Shown here piece after piece: positions 9,062-18,041 of a stretch of DNA of 64,000 nt. The translations under genes were made by a program, and so were the position numbers. The notes below the pieces were generated by a model. The model was given only the letters and a program-made list of their open reading frames with translations. It made no database searches and was not told the origin of the DNA. Source of the DNA: Elusimicrobiales bacterium. GTDB lineage: Bacteria > Elusimicrobiota > Elusimicrobia > Elusimicrobiales > UBA9959. The DNA lies in NCBI GenBank assembly GCA_028713125.1, contig JAQTOU010000007.1, positions 62,001 to 126,000 of the forward strand, in the 5' to 3' direction. Position 1 is the stretch's first letter; each line of letters starts with the position of its first letter.

Positions 9062-11650
9062 GTGACATTAAAAAAGATACGCGGCTCGGGCGGGAAGATA
9101 AATTCCGCCGGCTTGCTGTTCTGGAGCTCCGCGGCGCTGGCCGCGGGGCTTTCCGCTCTTCAGTTCAGCCGCTGCCCGGAAACCCTGGTTCAGAGCCTCG
9201 GCCCGTATTCAGACCGCGGGGAAATGATGCTGCACGCCGTGCGCGGGCTGGGAGTCGGCTACAGCATGCCGCTCATGAGCCTGCTGGCCGCGGCGCAGCA
9301 GCACCTGGGTTTTGACCCGGCCCTGCCCGCGCAGGTGGCGGGGCTGCTGGTCTGCCTGGCCTCCTACGCGATCGGGGCGCGCGGCGGCGGCCCGGCCCGC
9401 GGCATACTTTTCACCCTGGCGCCCCTGCTCGTGAACCTGCACCTCAAAACACAGCAGCTGGAGCAGGTCATCTACTCGCTCGCCCTGCTCAGCTTCCTGA
9501 ACCTGGAGCTGCTCCGCCAGTCCTGCCGCGGCCTCCTCATTTCCGCGGCCGCCGGAGCTGCCGCCGGAGTAACCCTGCTGATCCGTTCGCCGCTTTTCCT
9601 TTTCCCGCCGCTGGCCGCCCTCTACAGGTTTTTAAGCGCTAAGGCCGGAAGCCGCAAACTGCTGCTCGGGTCCCTGCTCTTCCTTATCTGCGCCTACGCG
9701 CCGCTGGCGCCCTGGGCCCGCCTGAACCACAGTCTCTCCGGGAGGTTCAACCTTCTGGAGGAGGAGCGCCCGGCCGCCAATGTAATAACCGGCGCGATGG
9801 GCATGGTTTACACCATAGAGGGGGACGCCAGGGCCCTGGCCGGGCTTTCGCGCACGGAGAGCGTCTATCCATGGGCGATAAAGACGGTTCTGGCCAGCCC
9901 GGTAAAATACGTCTTCGCGGTGCTCAAGCGGGTATGGCAGGTCTTCCTGATGTTCCCGCTCCTTTTCCTCCTGGCCGGCTGCGGGCTTTTTTTAAGCCGC
10001 TCCGCGGAAACCCGGTTCCTGGCTTTTTTCTGCGGCTATTTTATTTCCATCCACTGCCTGCTTTCCGTCGAGGAGCGCTATTTCCAGCCACTCTGGTACG
10101 CACTGGCCCTTATCCCGGCCGCCGGCGCCTGGGAACTGCTTAAAAAAACCGGGCTGGCCGCTGAAAGGCCTTCCCGGGATTATTTGACCGCGCCTTTATT
10201 CCTGCTCACGGCGGCCCTGGCCGTATACGCGCTTGGCTTCGTATGGCGCTACCCGGCGGCCTCGAAACCCGGGCTTATAGCCCTGCTGCCTGAATTGAAG
10301 AGGCACCCGGCCGAGCCCTGGCTTTTAATGAAAAAAGGGGAGACGCTTCTTTCCTTCGACCTTACCGAGGAAGGGCTGGACGCTTTTTCACAGGCCTGCG
10401 CCGAGAGCGGCGGCACACGGCCGTGCTATATAACCGCAGTCCTCAGAGCCAATGAGCCGCCCGCTCCGCCAAAAGAGGCGGCCGGAGACTGGGACCTTCT
10501 TTTGGTCAAGATGCTGCGCGAGCTTGAGCTGGACCGTGACGCCGCGGCGGCGGAAACTTTCAAAGCCGCCCATGCGCTCTGGCTGGAGAGAAGCAATATG
10601 ATAAAGGGCGGTTCGCCGGATCCGTCCGGGCCCGACCTGCGGCGCATTATCGAAACCAACAAAAGCTTCTGGGACGGTAATATTTATTCTGCCCTTTCAT
10701 ATTTCCCTCCGGAAGCCCGCGCGCGCATCATAAAGCGCCTGGCCGGGATAACCGGCCTTACCCCGGCGCTGAAAACCCTCGGGGCCGCCGCTGTGCGCTC
10801 GGCCGCCGGAGAAGAGGACACGCAGGGGTATGACGCCGCGCTGGCCTACGCCCGGGAACTAGTGAAAACCCCGTATTTCTCAAAGCCGGAAGCCGGCGCG
10901 CTGCCGCCGCGGCTCGACGCGCTGCTTTCCGCCCTGGCCGCGGCCGGAAAAAACGGAGCGGAGGCCGAGCTTCTCCTCAGGGCCGGACCTTCCGCCGGGA
11001 ACCTCGTCGAGCTGTACCTTAATTCCTCCGACATGGACAGGCTGGCCCGGACAGCCCTCGGGATCTCCCGCAGAAGCCCCGGGAGCTGCCTCTACCCGCT
11101 GCTTAGGTACCTGGCCCTGAAAGGAAACCGGGCGGAGGAAGCCAAAGCCGCTTCGGCGCTTGCGCGGGCCTTCGACAATTCCCCGCTTTTCATGCTTGCG
11201 GCGGCGGAGGCGCTCGCGGCCTCGGGAGACGGGCGGGAAAAAGCGGCGGCCCTGGCGGCCTTCGCCGGGAAGTCGCCGCTTCTGACAGGTCCGGGCCGGG
11301 AGAAACTGGCGCTTCTTTACCAGGACCTGGGCCTTTACAAAGAAGCGATGGCTGAAACCCGCGCTTTGCTCGGCCGGGACCCGCGCAATCCCGTGCTCAG
11401 GAACAGCCTGGGTGTCCTCCTGCTTTTCCTCGGCCGCGAGAAAGAAGCCGAAGCCGCCTTCAAGCAGGCCCTGGCGGAGGACCGGGCGGCATATTCTCCG
11501 GCGCTAAGCCTCGCGGCGATCTACTCGCGCAGGGGGAATCCGTCGGAAAGCGCCTCATTTTACAGAAAAGCCCTTGAAAGCCCCGGGCTCCCCGCCGCGG
11601 AAAAGATCCGCGTACGGGAAGAACTTAAAAAGCTGGGACAGGCCCCCTGA
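9062..11650 (+). CDS. GT-C-type membrane protein fused to TPR repeats
   Basis: The ORF track starts at 8915 inside the permease. The first plausible start after the permease stop is GTG 9062 (862 residues). Residues ~20-450 contain about ten hydrophobic segments with acidic/aromatic loops and the VEERYFQPLWYAL element common in GT39-like (PMT/ArnT) lipid-sugar-dependent glycosyltransferases. The C-terminal ~400 residues are soluble and helical, with TPR-like repeats (for example NSLGVLLLFLGREKEAEAAFKQAL). This combination suggests a glycan-transfer or assembly protein with an extracytoplasmic protein-binding domain, but the catalytic motif is not clear. It is followed after 6 bp by another GT-C-like gene. 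Confidence 0.72.
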   Translation: MTLKKIRGSGGKINSAGLLFWSSAALAAGLSALQFSRCPETLVQSLGPYSDRGEMMLHAVRGLGVGYSMPLMSLLAAAQQHLGFDPALPAQVAGLLVCLASYAIGARGGGPARGILFTLAPLLVNLHLKTQQLEQVIYSLALLSFLNLELLRQSCRGLLISAAAGAAAGVTLLIRSPLFLFPPLAALYRFLSAKAGSRKLLLGSLLFLICAYAPLAPWARLNHSLSGRFNLLEEERPAANVITGAMGMVYTIEGDARALAGLSRTESVYPWAIKTVLASPVKYVFAVLKRVWQVFLMFPLLFLLAGCGLFLSRSAETRFLAFFCGYFISIHCLLSVEERYFQPLWYALALIPAAGAWELLKKTGLAAERPSRDYLTAPLFLLTAALAVYALGFVWRYPAASKPGLIALLPELKRHPAEPWLLMKKGETLLSFDLTEEGLDAFSQACAESGGTRPCYITAVLRANEPPAPPKEAAGDWDLLLVKMLRELELDRDAAAAETFKAAHALWLERSNMIKGGSPDPSGPDLRRIIETNKSFWDGNIYSALSYFPPEARARIIKRLAGITGLTPALKTLGAAAVRSAAGEEDTQGYDAALAYARELVKTPYFSKPEAGALPPRLDALLSALAAAGKNGAEAELLLRAGPSAGNLVELYLNSSDMDRLARTALGISRRSPGSCLYPLLRYLALKGNRAEEAKAASALARAFDNSPLFMLAAAEALAASGDGREKAAALAAFAGKSPLLTGPGREKLALLYQDLGLYKEAMAETRALLGRDPRNPVLRNSLGVLLLFLGREKEAEAAFKQALAEDRAAYSPALSLAAIYSRRGNPSESASFYRKALESPGLPAAEKIRVREELKKLGQAP

Positions 11651-11656
11651 TTTTCA

Positions 11657-12937
11657 ATGCCGCATAAAAAGATCTTCTTCGCCCTGTTTTCCGCTTTGCT
11701 GCTGGCGGGCCTGGCCCTGCGCGTGCACACGGTGGCCCGGATCCCTGGCCTTGCCGAGTACGACCCGCATTTCGAATACGCCGAAGAGGTCCGCGCGCAT
11801 TACGCGGCCGTCGCGGCGGAGCCTTACACGGGCCTGCGGGAGAAGCTGGACGGCTATAATTTTTCCAAAAGCGTGCGCGGGTTCCAGAACCGGATGCGGT
11901 GGCATCCGCCAGTCTATTACCTGAGCTGCGCGCTGGCCGCCTCGCTTTATCCGGCCGATACGGCCCTCCCGGTAAAAATATTTTCGCTGCTCTGCAACCT
12001 CGCCGCGCTCTGGCTGCTTTTCCTGCTGCTGCGCCATTTTTACAAGGACGACTACGAGCTGACCTTCCCGGCGCTCTGCCTGCTCCTCTTCCTGCCGGGG
12101 CATATCTCTTTCGCCAATCTTGCCAACAACGACGTGCTGTTCGCGCCCGTCTGCCTTTTATTCCTGCTCCTTTCCCTGAAATTGGGGGAGGAGCCTCTGA
12201 GCCACGTAAGGGTAATTTACCTCAGCCTTCTCTGCTCGTTCCTGCTGCTAATAAAATACCCGGGCTTGGTCTGCTTTATCTACCTGCAGGCCGTACTGCT
12301 GGGCCTCCTTCTCCGGCACAGGCTGCCGCGGGCGCAGTACTTCCGCGCGGCCCTCGCGGCGTGCGGCATCCCGCTTGCGCTGGCCGGCTGGTATTACTGG
12401 ACCAATTATTCCATCTGGGGAAACCCGCTCTATATGCCCGGCTACTCCAGCGTGCGGGAGCATGTTTACCTGAGCTTCCGCTTCATCGGCCTGCTTTACT
12501 CGCGGTTCAACGACTGGCATGAGTCCAGTTCAATCCTCACCGGTTTTTTTGCGTCCTTCTTTTCTTTCGACTGGATCAATACGGCGGCACGGGAGATAAC
12601 ACTGCGGAACGCCGTGTTCTGCCTCGCCCTGGCGCCTTTGTTGACCGCCTGCGCCGGGATCGTCTCGGGCGCGAAGAAAGAAAAGTTCCTGCCCCTGAAC
12701 CTGTTCCTGCTTTTGTCGCTGCTGTCCACCGGGAGCTTCCTGTGGAAATTCAACTCGGGGGCCGGCCCGCTGAAAAGCTGCTATGTGATGTTCCTCGCGC
12801 CGCTGTACCCGGTCTATTTCGCGGAAGGGCTCAGGGCGCTGAGGGCCAGAAGCCGGACGGCATATTATTTCGGCCTTGCCGCAGTGCTCTCCCTGAGCGC
12901 CTCGGTAATAATTTACTATCGCGCTTTTTTTCTATAA
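11657..12937 (+). CDS. GT39-like membrane glycosyltransferase
   Basis: 426-residue integral membrane protein with an N-terminal membrane anchor, then a periplasmic loop containing EYDPHFEYAEEV. Loop-1 acidic residues at this place are the catalytic base region in GT-C glycosyltransferases such as dolichyl/undecaprenyl-phosphate mannose transferases. About ten hydrophobic segments follow. Family assignment rests on this topology, not on a decisive motif. It is 6 bp downstream of the GT/TPR protein, so the two are probably one unit acting on the same cell-surface glycan. A 156-bp gap with no clear promoter separates it from mraY. Confidence 0.7.
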   Translation: MPHKKIFFALFSALLLAGLALRVHTVARIPGLAEYDPHFEYAEEVRAHYAAVAAEPYTGLREKLDGYNFSKSVRGFQNRMRWHPPVYYLSCALAASLYPADTALPVKIFSLLCNLAALWLLFLLLRHFYKDDYELTFPALCLLLFLPGHISFANLANNDVLFAPVCLLFLLLSLKLGEEPLSHVRVIYLSLLCSFLLLIKYPGLVCFIYLQAVLLGLLLRHRLPRAQYFRAALAACGIPLALAGWYYWTNYSIWGNPLYMPGYSSVREHVYLSFRFIGLLYSRFNDWHESSSILTGFFASFFSFDWINTAAREITLRNAVFCLALAPLLTACAGIVSGAKKEKFLPLNLFLLLSLLSTGSFLWKFNSGAGPLKSCYVMFLAPLYPVYFAEGLRALRARSRTAYYFGLAAVLSLSASVIIYYRAFFL

Positions 12938-13093
12938 GCCGAGCCCGTGACCCTGGCCGGCGAACGGAATTTCCGCGCTTTGGGACCCGCCTCCTCCCGC
13001 CGGCCGTACAAGGCGCCCAAAAAATAATAAAATGTAAGGACAAAGATAAACTCCGCGGTCCGGACGAATTTTTAGTTTTTCCCCAAGGAAACA

Positions 13094-14179
13094 ATGCTTT
13101 ACTACGCGCACTACTTAAAAGACTTCTTCAGCCCGCTGAACGTTTTCCAGTACATCACCTTCCGGGCCGGCGGGGCTGTTATGACTTCGTTCCTCCTGAG
13201 CCTGCTGTTCGGCCCCTGGCTCATCGCCAAGCTTCGCAGCTACAAGATAGGCCAGGTGCAGCGCACCGACGGCCCGCAGACCCACCTGGCCAAGCAGGGC
13301 ACGACCACCATGGGCGGACTGCTCATCTTCCTGACGCTGGTAATTACCACCTGTCTCTGGGCCAGGATGGACAACCGGTTCATACTTCTGCTCCTGTTCA
13401 CCACCGTGGTCCTGGCCTTCGCCGGCTGGCTGGACGACTACACCAAGCTGGTTAAAAAGAATCCTAAAGGAGCGTCTTCCGCCTTTAAATTCTCGCTGCA
13501 GATCTTCGCCGCGGTGTGCGTGGTAGGCTACCTGGCTACGAACCCGCCGAACCCGCAGTACGCCAACTGGCTCTCCATCCCCTACACCAAAGAGCTTTAC
13601 ATCAATCTCGGCTTCCTCTACGCGGCCCTCGCAATGCTGGTGATAATAGGCTCCTCCAACGCTGTCAACCTTACCGACGGCCTCGACGGGCTCGCGGCCG
13701 GCTCGATCGTTTTTACGGCCCTGACCTTCGCCATCCTGGCCTATTCGGCCGGCAATGTAAAAGTGGCCTCGTACCTTAAGATCATTTACGTCGACGGAGC
13801 CGGCGAGATGGCGGTCTTTTTAGCGGCCATGATCGGGTCCTGCCTCGGCTTCCTCTGGTACAACGCCTACCCGGCCGAGGTCTTCATGGGCGATACCAGC
13901 TCCCTGTTCCTCGGCGGCGCAATAGGCACCGCCGCCATAGCCACCAAACAGGAGCTGCTTCTGCCGGTGGCGGGGGGGATCTTCCTGCTTGAAACGCTTT
14001 CGGTGATACTGCAGATGGGCTCCTTCAAACTTCGCAACAAGAAGCGCCTCTTCCTAATGGCGCCCATACACCACCACTTCGAGCTTAAGGGGATAGCCGA
14101 ATCCAAGGTGACGGTCCGGTTCTGGATAGTCGGCATCATGCTTGCGCTGACCGCGCTGGCTTCGCTGAAGATCCGCTAG
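13094..14179 (+). CDS. mraY: Phospho-N-acetylmuramoyl-pentapeptide transferase MraY
   Basis: Makes lipid I by moving phospho-MurNAc-pentapeptide to undecaprenyl phosphate at the inner membrane. The 361-residue length is exact for the family. Motifs include KQGTTTMGG in the first cytoplasmic region, the aspartate pair WLDDYTK (Mg2+ site), the NLTDGLDGLA signature, and the late histidine stretch APIHHHFEL. About ten membrane segments are visible. An AAGGAAACAATG ribosome site sets the start. It resumes the dcw order after the five-gene insert. Confidence 0.96.
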   Translation: MLYYAHYLKDFFSPLNVFQYITFRAGGAVMTSFLLSLLFGPWLIAKLRSYKIGQVQRTDGPQTHLAKQGTTTMGGLLIFLTLVITTCLWARMDNRFILLLLFTTVVLAFAGWLDDYTKLVKKNPKGASSAFKFSLQIFAAVCVVGYLATNPPNPQYANWLSIPYTKELYINLGFLYAALAMLVIIGSSNAVNLTDGLDGLAAGSIVFTALTFAILAYSAGNVKVASYLKIIYVDGAGEMAVFLAAMIGSCLGFLWYNAYPAEVFMGDTSSLFLGGAIGTAAIATKQELLLPVAGGIFLLETLSVILQMGSFKLRNKKRLFLMAPIHHHFELKGIAESKVTVRFWIVGIMLALTALASLKIR

Positions 14180-14202
14180 GCCCGCCCGGACCGGCTAAGC
14201 AT

Positions 14203-15573
14203 ATGTTCAATCCAGAAATTTTCAAAGGCAAAAGAGCGCTGGTGATAGGCGCCGGAAAATCCGGCGCGGCCTGCGCCAATTTGCTCGCCTCCAAAGGCTT
14301 CGCGGTCCTGCTCACCGAGGAGAAAGAAGCCGGCGCCGTCAAAGAAAAGCTTAAAGGACTGGCGCGCTCCGTAGAGGTAGAAACGGGCGGGCACGGTAAA
14401 GGGGTTTTCAGCTGCGGCTTCGCCGTAAAAAGCCCGGGGATGTCCCATACCAACCCGCTCATAGCGGCCCTGAAGAAAAAGAAAATTCCCGTTTTCAGCG
14501 AAATAGAGATCGCCCTCGCCTTCTCCGGAGCCGGCAAACTGCTGGCCGTAACCGGGACCAACGGCAAAACCACGACCACGGTGCTGCTTGGCGAAATAAT
14601 GAACGCCGCGCTCTCCGCCTCGGGCGGGCGCGCCCTGGTCTGCGGCAATGTCGGCATTCCAGCGGCGGAAGCGGCCCCGAAAGCCCGGGCCCGCGACGCG
14701 GTAGTCATGGAAGTTTCCAGCTACCAGCTCGAGGACAGCGCCTATCTCAAACCGGACGCCGCCTGCGTTCTGAACATCACCCCGGACCACCTCGACCACC
14801 ACGGCAGCATGGCGGCTTACGTGAAGGCCAAGGAGAAAGTATTTAAATTCCAGGACCCGGCGGCCTGCTGCGTTTTCAACTACGAGGACGTCTTTTGCCG
14901 CCGCCTCGCAAAAACCTGCCCGTCAAAGGTCTTGTTCTTTTCCTCGAAGCGCGCCGGCGGGAGACTGTCCGCCTGGGCCGCGGGAGGAAAGATAATTTTT
15001 AAAGCGGGCGCGGTCGTCTTCGCCGCCAGGCCGCCAGGCCTCCCCGGCGCCCACAACCTGGAGAACGCAATGTGCGCCGGGCTGATGGCCCTGCACTGCG
15101 GGGCGAAGCCCGCCGTAATAAGAAAAGCTTTCGCGGCTTTCCGCGGCGTCGAGCACCGCATAGAGCCGGCCGGGAAGATCGGCGGCGTTTCATTTATAAA
15201 CGACTCTAAGGCTACCAACGTTGATTCTACCCTGGTGGCGCTGAAGGCGCTCGGGCGGGGAAAGAACACCTGGCTTATACTGGGCGGCCTGGACAAGGGC
15301 AGCCCTTACGCGCCGCTGCTGCCGCTTATCCGCAAACACGTGAAGGCCGTCCTGACCATCGGCGCCGCCGCGCCGAAGATAGAAAAGGAGCTGGCCGGCA
15401 GCTGCCCCCTGATAAGCTCCGTCACGATGGAAAAAGCCTGCCGCGCGATACTGAAAATGGCGGCAACCGGCGACATCGCCCTATTCTCTCCGGCCTGCGC
15501 CTCCTTCGACCAGTTCAAGGACTTCGAGGACCGCGGCCGCAAATTCAAAACCTTCATCAGGACCCTCCTTTAA
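14203..15573 (+). CDS. murD: UDP-MurNAc-L-Ala-D-Glu ligase MurD
   Basis: Cytoplasmic Mur ligase that adds D-glutamate to UDP-MurNAc-L-alanine. The 456-residue protein has an N-terminal Rossmann-like domain (VIGAGKSGAACANLLASKG), the ATP loop GTNGKTTTT (about 117-125), NITPDHLDHH of the central domain and a C-terminal NDSKATN motif that contacts the substrate in MurD. Start follows 23 bp after mraY. The last base of its stop overlaps the ftsW ATG (TAATG), so translation is probably coupled. Confidence 0.95.
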   Translation: MFNPEIFKGKRALVIGAGKSGAACANLLASKGFAVLLTEEKEAGAVKEKLKGLARSVEVETGGHGKGVFSCGFAVKSPGMSHTNPLIAALKKKKIPVFSEIEIALAFSGAGKLLAVTGTNGKTTTTVLLGEIMNAALSASGGRALVCGNVGIPAAEAAPKARARDAVVMEVSSYQLEDSAYLKPDAACVLNITPDHLDHHGSMAAYVKAKEKVFKFQDPAACCVFNYEDVFCRRLAKTCPSKVLFFSSKRAGGRLSAWAAGGKIIFKAGAVVFAARPPGLPGAHNLENAMCAGLMALHCGAKPAVIRKAFAAFRGVEHRIEPAGKIGGVSFINDSKATNVDSTLVALKALGRGKNTWLILGGLDKGSPYAPLLPLIRKHVKAVLTIGAAAPKIEKELAGSCPLISSVTMEKACRAILKMAATGDIALFSPACASFDQFKDFEDRGRKFKTFIRTLL

Positions 15574-16718
15574 TGGATTACGCCTCCACGCGGCACAAGC
15601 CGACCTTCAACACTATACAGAACCGCAGCCTGCGGTTCATGGACTACCCGCTCTTCTTCGTGGTCATCATCCTGCTGATGATAGGCCTGGTCTCGCTCTT
15701 CTCTGCAAGCGCGCTCTACTCTACGAACGAAGGTTTTGACACTCTCTACTACACTAAAAAGCAGGCTTTGTTCATCCTCACGGGCTTCGGACTGATGGCC
15801 CTGGCCGCCCGCGCAAACCTTGAGCGCATCCGCCCCTATATCAAGCCGGCGCTGATCGTTACCGCCGTGCTGCTGGTGGTAACCCTGTTCATGCCGAAGG
15901 TAGCCGGCGCGCGCCGCTGGATACCTCTGGGCTTTATGAAGCTCCAGACCAGCGAGTTCGCCAAGATAGTAGTGATGCTCTACCTGGCCGACTTCTTCGA
16001 CCGCAATATGAGCCGCATCAAGGAGAACTGGAAGGAACTGCTCAAGCCGCTTGTAACCTGCCTGGTCATCATGGGCCTGATAGCCGCCGGCCCCGACCTG
16101 GGCATCCCCGCGCTGATCTTCGGAGTAGCCCTGTTCATGGCGGGGGCCGCCGGCGTGCCTCTTAAGTTCACGCTTGCCCCGGTCCTTGCCGCGATCCCGG
16201 TAGTGATAGCGGAGTTTATCCTGCACCCTTACCGCATAGAGCGCGTCAGGGCCATGCTTTCGCCCTGGGAGCACGCAAAGGGAAGCGGCTACCAGCTGGT
16301 GCAGGCGATGCTGGCCGTCGGCTCGGGCGGCTGGTTCGGAAAAGGCATCGGCGCCTCCAAGCTGAAGCTGATGTACCTGCCCGTTCCGCACACGGATTTT
16401 ATCTTCTCCGTCGTGGCCGAGGAGCTGGGCCTCGTGGGGGGACTCTTCATCACCGGGCTCTTCACCGCCTTCCTGCTGAAGGGGGCCCGGGTGGCGCGCA
16501 ACGCTCCCAGCCTCTACACCGCGCTGGCGGCCCTCGGCCTCACCCTGCTCATCTCCCTGCAGGCCTTCTACAATATTGGTATGAACATCGGCATCCTGCC
16601 GACCAAAGGCATCGCTCTGCCTTTCTTCTCATACGGCGGCTCCTCCATCTGGGCGTCGATGATCATGGTGGGGATAATACTCAATATCTCGGCGCACAGG
16701 AGCGGACAGAAATGGTAG
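15573..16718 (+). CDS. ftsW: Peptidoglycan glycosyltransferase FtsW
   Basis: SEDS-family polymerase that joins lipid II disaccharides during septation, partner of FtsI. The 381-residue protein has about ten membrane segments. Typical elements are the GLVSLFSAS start of the first helix, the extracellular loop WIPLGFMKLQTSEFAK, and the C-terminal LPTKGIALPFFSYGGSS motif conserved in FtsW/RodA. Placement between murD and murG favours FtsW over RodA. It overlaps murD by 1 bp and murG by 7 bp. Confidence 0.94.
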   Translation: MDYASTRHKPTFNTIQNRSLRFMDYPLFFVVIILLMIGLVSLFSASALYSTNEGFDTLYYTKKQALFILTGFGLMALAARANLERIRPYIKPALIVTAVLLVVTLFMPKVAGARRWIPLGFMKLQTSEFAKIVVMLYLADFFDRNMSRIKENWKELLKPLVTCLVIMGLIAAGPDLGIPALIFGVALFMAGAAGVPLKFTLAPVLAAIPVVIAEFILHPYRIERVRAMLSPWEHAKGSGYQLVQAMLAVGSGGWFGKGIGASKLKLMYLPVPHTDFIFSVVAEELGLVGGLFITGLFTAFLLKGARVARNAPSLYTALAALGLTLLISLQAFYNIGMNIGILPTKGIALPFFSYGGSSIWASMIMVGIILNISAHRSGQKW

Positions 16719-17821
16719 AAAAAAAACGGGCGCTCATAGCCTCCGGCGGCACCGGCGGACATTTCTACCCCGGCTTCGCGCTGGCGGTCGAGCTGCGCAA
16801 GCGCGGGTGGCAGACCCTTTTCCTGGTCAAGAAGGAAGATCTCTCGCGCCCCGCCCTGGAAGAGGCCGACCTCCCTTACGCCGAGCTGGATATGGTCTCC
16901 CTGCCGCGCAGCCTGAACCCATTCGCCCACGCGGCTTTCTTCTTCAGGTTCCTGAATTCGCTGGCTCTGGCCTTCAGGGTAATGAAAGATTTCAAACCTG
17001 ACGCCGTGATAGGTACTGGCAGCTACGTGGCCTTCCCCGCCCTCCTGGCGGCGCGCCTGGCCGGGGTTCCGGTCTACCTGCACGAATCGAACGCCAAGCT
17101 GGGCCTCGGCAATTACCTGGCCGGTTTTTTCTGCCGCAGGGCCGCGCTCGGCCTGCCGATGCGGCATAATCCTTTCGCAGGCAAATCGGCGCTGACCGGC
17201 ACGCCGATAAGGGAAGCCTTCCGCGCCATGCCGGCGCGGGCCGCCGCGCGAAGAGCGCTGGACCTCGACCCGGACAAATTCACGGCGCTGGTCTTCGGCG
17301 GGAGCCAGGGGGCCCGACGCCTCAACGCCGCCTTTATCAGCGCCGCCAAGGCCATGAAAGGGGACCTGCAGTCGGTGCACCTTACTGGCGGGAAGAATTT
17401 CGAAACGGTGAAGGCGGACTACGCCGCGGCCGGCCTGGAGAATTCTCCGGGCCTGCAGGTTTTCGACTACCGGGAAGACATGCCCGCCCTTTACGCCGCC
17501 GCCGACCTTGTCATCTCACGCTCGGGCGCCAGCACGGTGGCCGAGCTGGTCCAGCTCAGAAAGCCGGCCATCCTTGTACCGCTGCCCTCTTCGGCCGGCG
17601 GGCACCAGAAAGAGAACGCGCTGGCCCTCTCCGGGAGCGGCGCCGCTCTTTGCCTTGAAGAAAGCCCGGACTTCGACGCGGAGCTCGCCGCGGCGATCAG
17701 GAACTTCATGGAAAACCCCGACAAGGTGGCCGAGATGGCCTCCAGGCTGGAGACTTCCGGGATCCCCCGCGGCCTCGGGGCAGCGGCCCTGCTAGCCGCC
17801 CTTATAGAGAAGGGCGGATAA
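16712..17821 (+). CDS. murG: UDP-GlcNAc:lipid I N-acetylglucosaminyltransferase MurG
   Basis: GT28 glycosyltransferase that converts lipid I to lipid II on the cytoplasmic face. The 369-residue protein has the glycine-rich loop SGGTGGHFYPG (about 9-19), the HESNAKLGLGN segment, GGSQGARRLN at the start of the second domain, and the UDP-GlcNAc-binding region DLVISRSGASTVAEL. It overlaps ftsW by 7 bp. It is the last murein gene here: murC, murB, ddl, ftsQ, ftsA and ftsZ do not follow, so the dcw cluster ends early. Confidence 0.95.
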   Translation: MVEKKRALIASGGTGGHFYPGFALAVELRKRGWQTLFLVKKEDLSRPALEEADLPYAELDMVSLPRSLNPFAHAAFFFRFLNSLALAFRVMKDFKPDAVIGTGSYVAFPALLAARLAGVPVYLHESNAKLGLGNYLAGFFCRRAALGLPMRHNPFAGKSALTGTPIREAFRAMPARAAARRALDLDPDKFTALVFGGSQGARRLNAAFISAAKAMKGDLQSVHLTGGKNFETVKADYAAAGLENSPGLQVFDYREDMPALYAAADLVISRSGASTVAELVQLRKPAILVPLPSSAGGHQKENALALSGSGAALCLEESPDFDAELAAAIRNFMENPDKVAEMASRLETSGIPRGLGAAALLAALIEKGG

Positions 17822-17919
17822 AGCCGGGCAGCACGACTTAACCGCGTGCCGGCGTTCTGCTCCTTCCTTAATATATACAGCTTCCTCCTCTCCTGCTGAT
17901 AAAACCTAGAAGCATTGCC

Positions 17920-17949
17920 CAAAGGACCTATATTTAATTAGGTCCTTTG
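17920..17949. repeat. Perfect 11-bp inverted repeat in the murG-protease gap
   Basis: CAAAGGACCTA, an 8-base spacer, then TAGGTCCTTTG pair perfectly over 11 bp. There is no clear U-tract after it, so it may be either a terminator without a strong tail for the murG transcript or a dyad for a DNA-binding protein. It lies about 30 bp upstream of the promoter of the protease gene. Confidence 0.5.
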
Positions 17950-17976
17950 ACCGTTAGGGCCTGGGCCCGGCACCTA

Positions 17977-18005
17977 TTGACATTCGTCAACCCGTGCTGT
18001 ATAAC
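17977..18005 (+). promoter_or_regulatory. Sigma-70 promoter of the protease gene, with overlapping dyad
   Basis: TTGACA (17977-17982), a 17-bp spacer and TATAAC (18000-18005) form a near-consensus sigma-70 promoter. It would start transcription about 30 bp before the ribosome site of the protease gene. The -35 box is part of a perfect dyad TTGAC-ATTC-GTCAA (17977-17990), which could be a repressor or activator site. Confidence 0.75.
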
Positions 18006-18041
18006 ATAGCGGAAGATAACGCTGCAGTCACCGGAGGAGTT

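Noticed and set aside
11899-12522. 207-residue + strand ORF inside the GT-C gene
   Set aside because: Fully contained in a real membrane-protein gene, Ala/Pro/Arg-rich, no ribosome site.
12742-13455. 237-residue + strand ORF across the GT-C/mraY junction
   Set aside because: It overlaps two well-supported genes in another frame and its Arg/Pro-rich composition is that of a shadow.
17822-18041. tRNA or other known RNA gene in the murG-protease gap
   Set aside because: No cloverleaf or known RNA signature; the gap is explained by an inverted repeat and a promoter. No tRNA, rRNA, CRISPR array, transposase or attachment site was found anywhere in the window.
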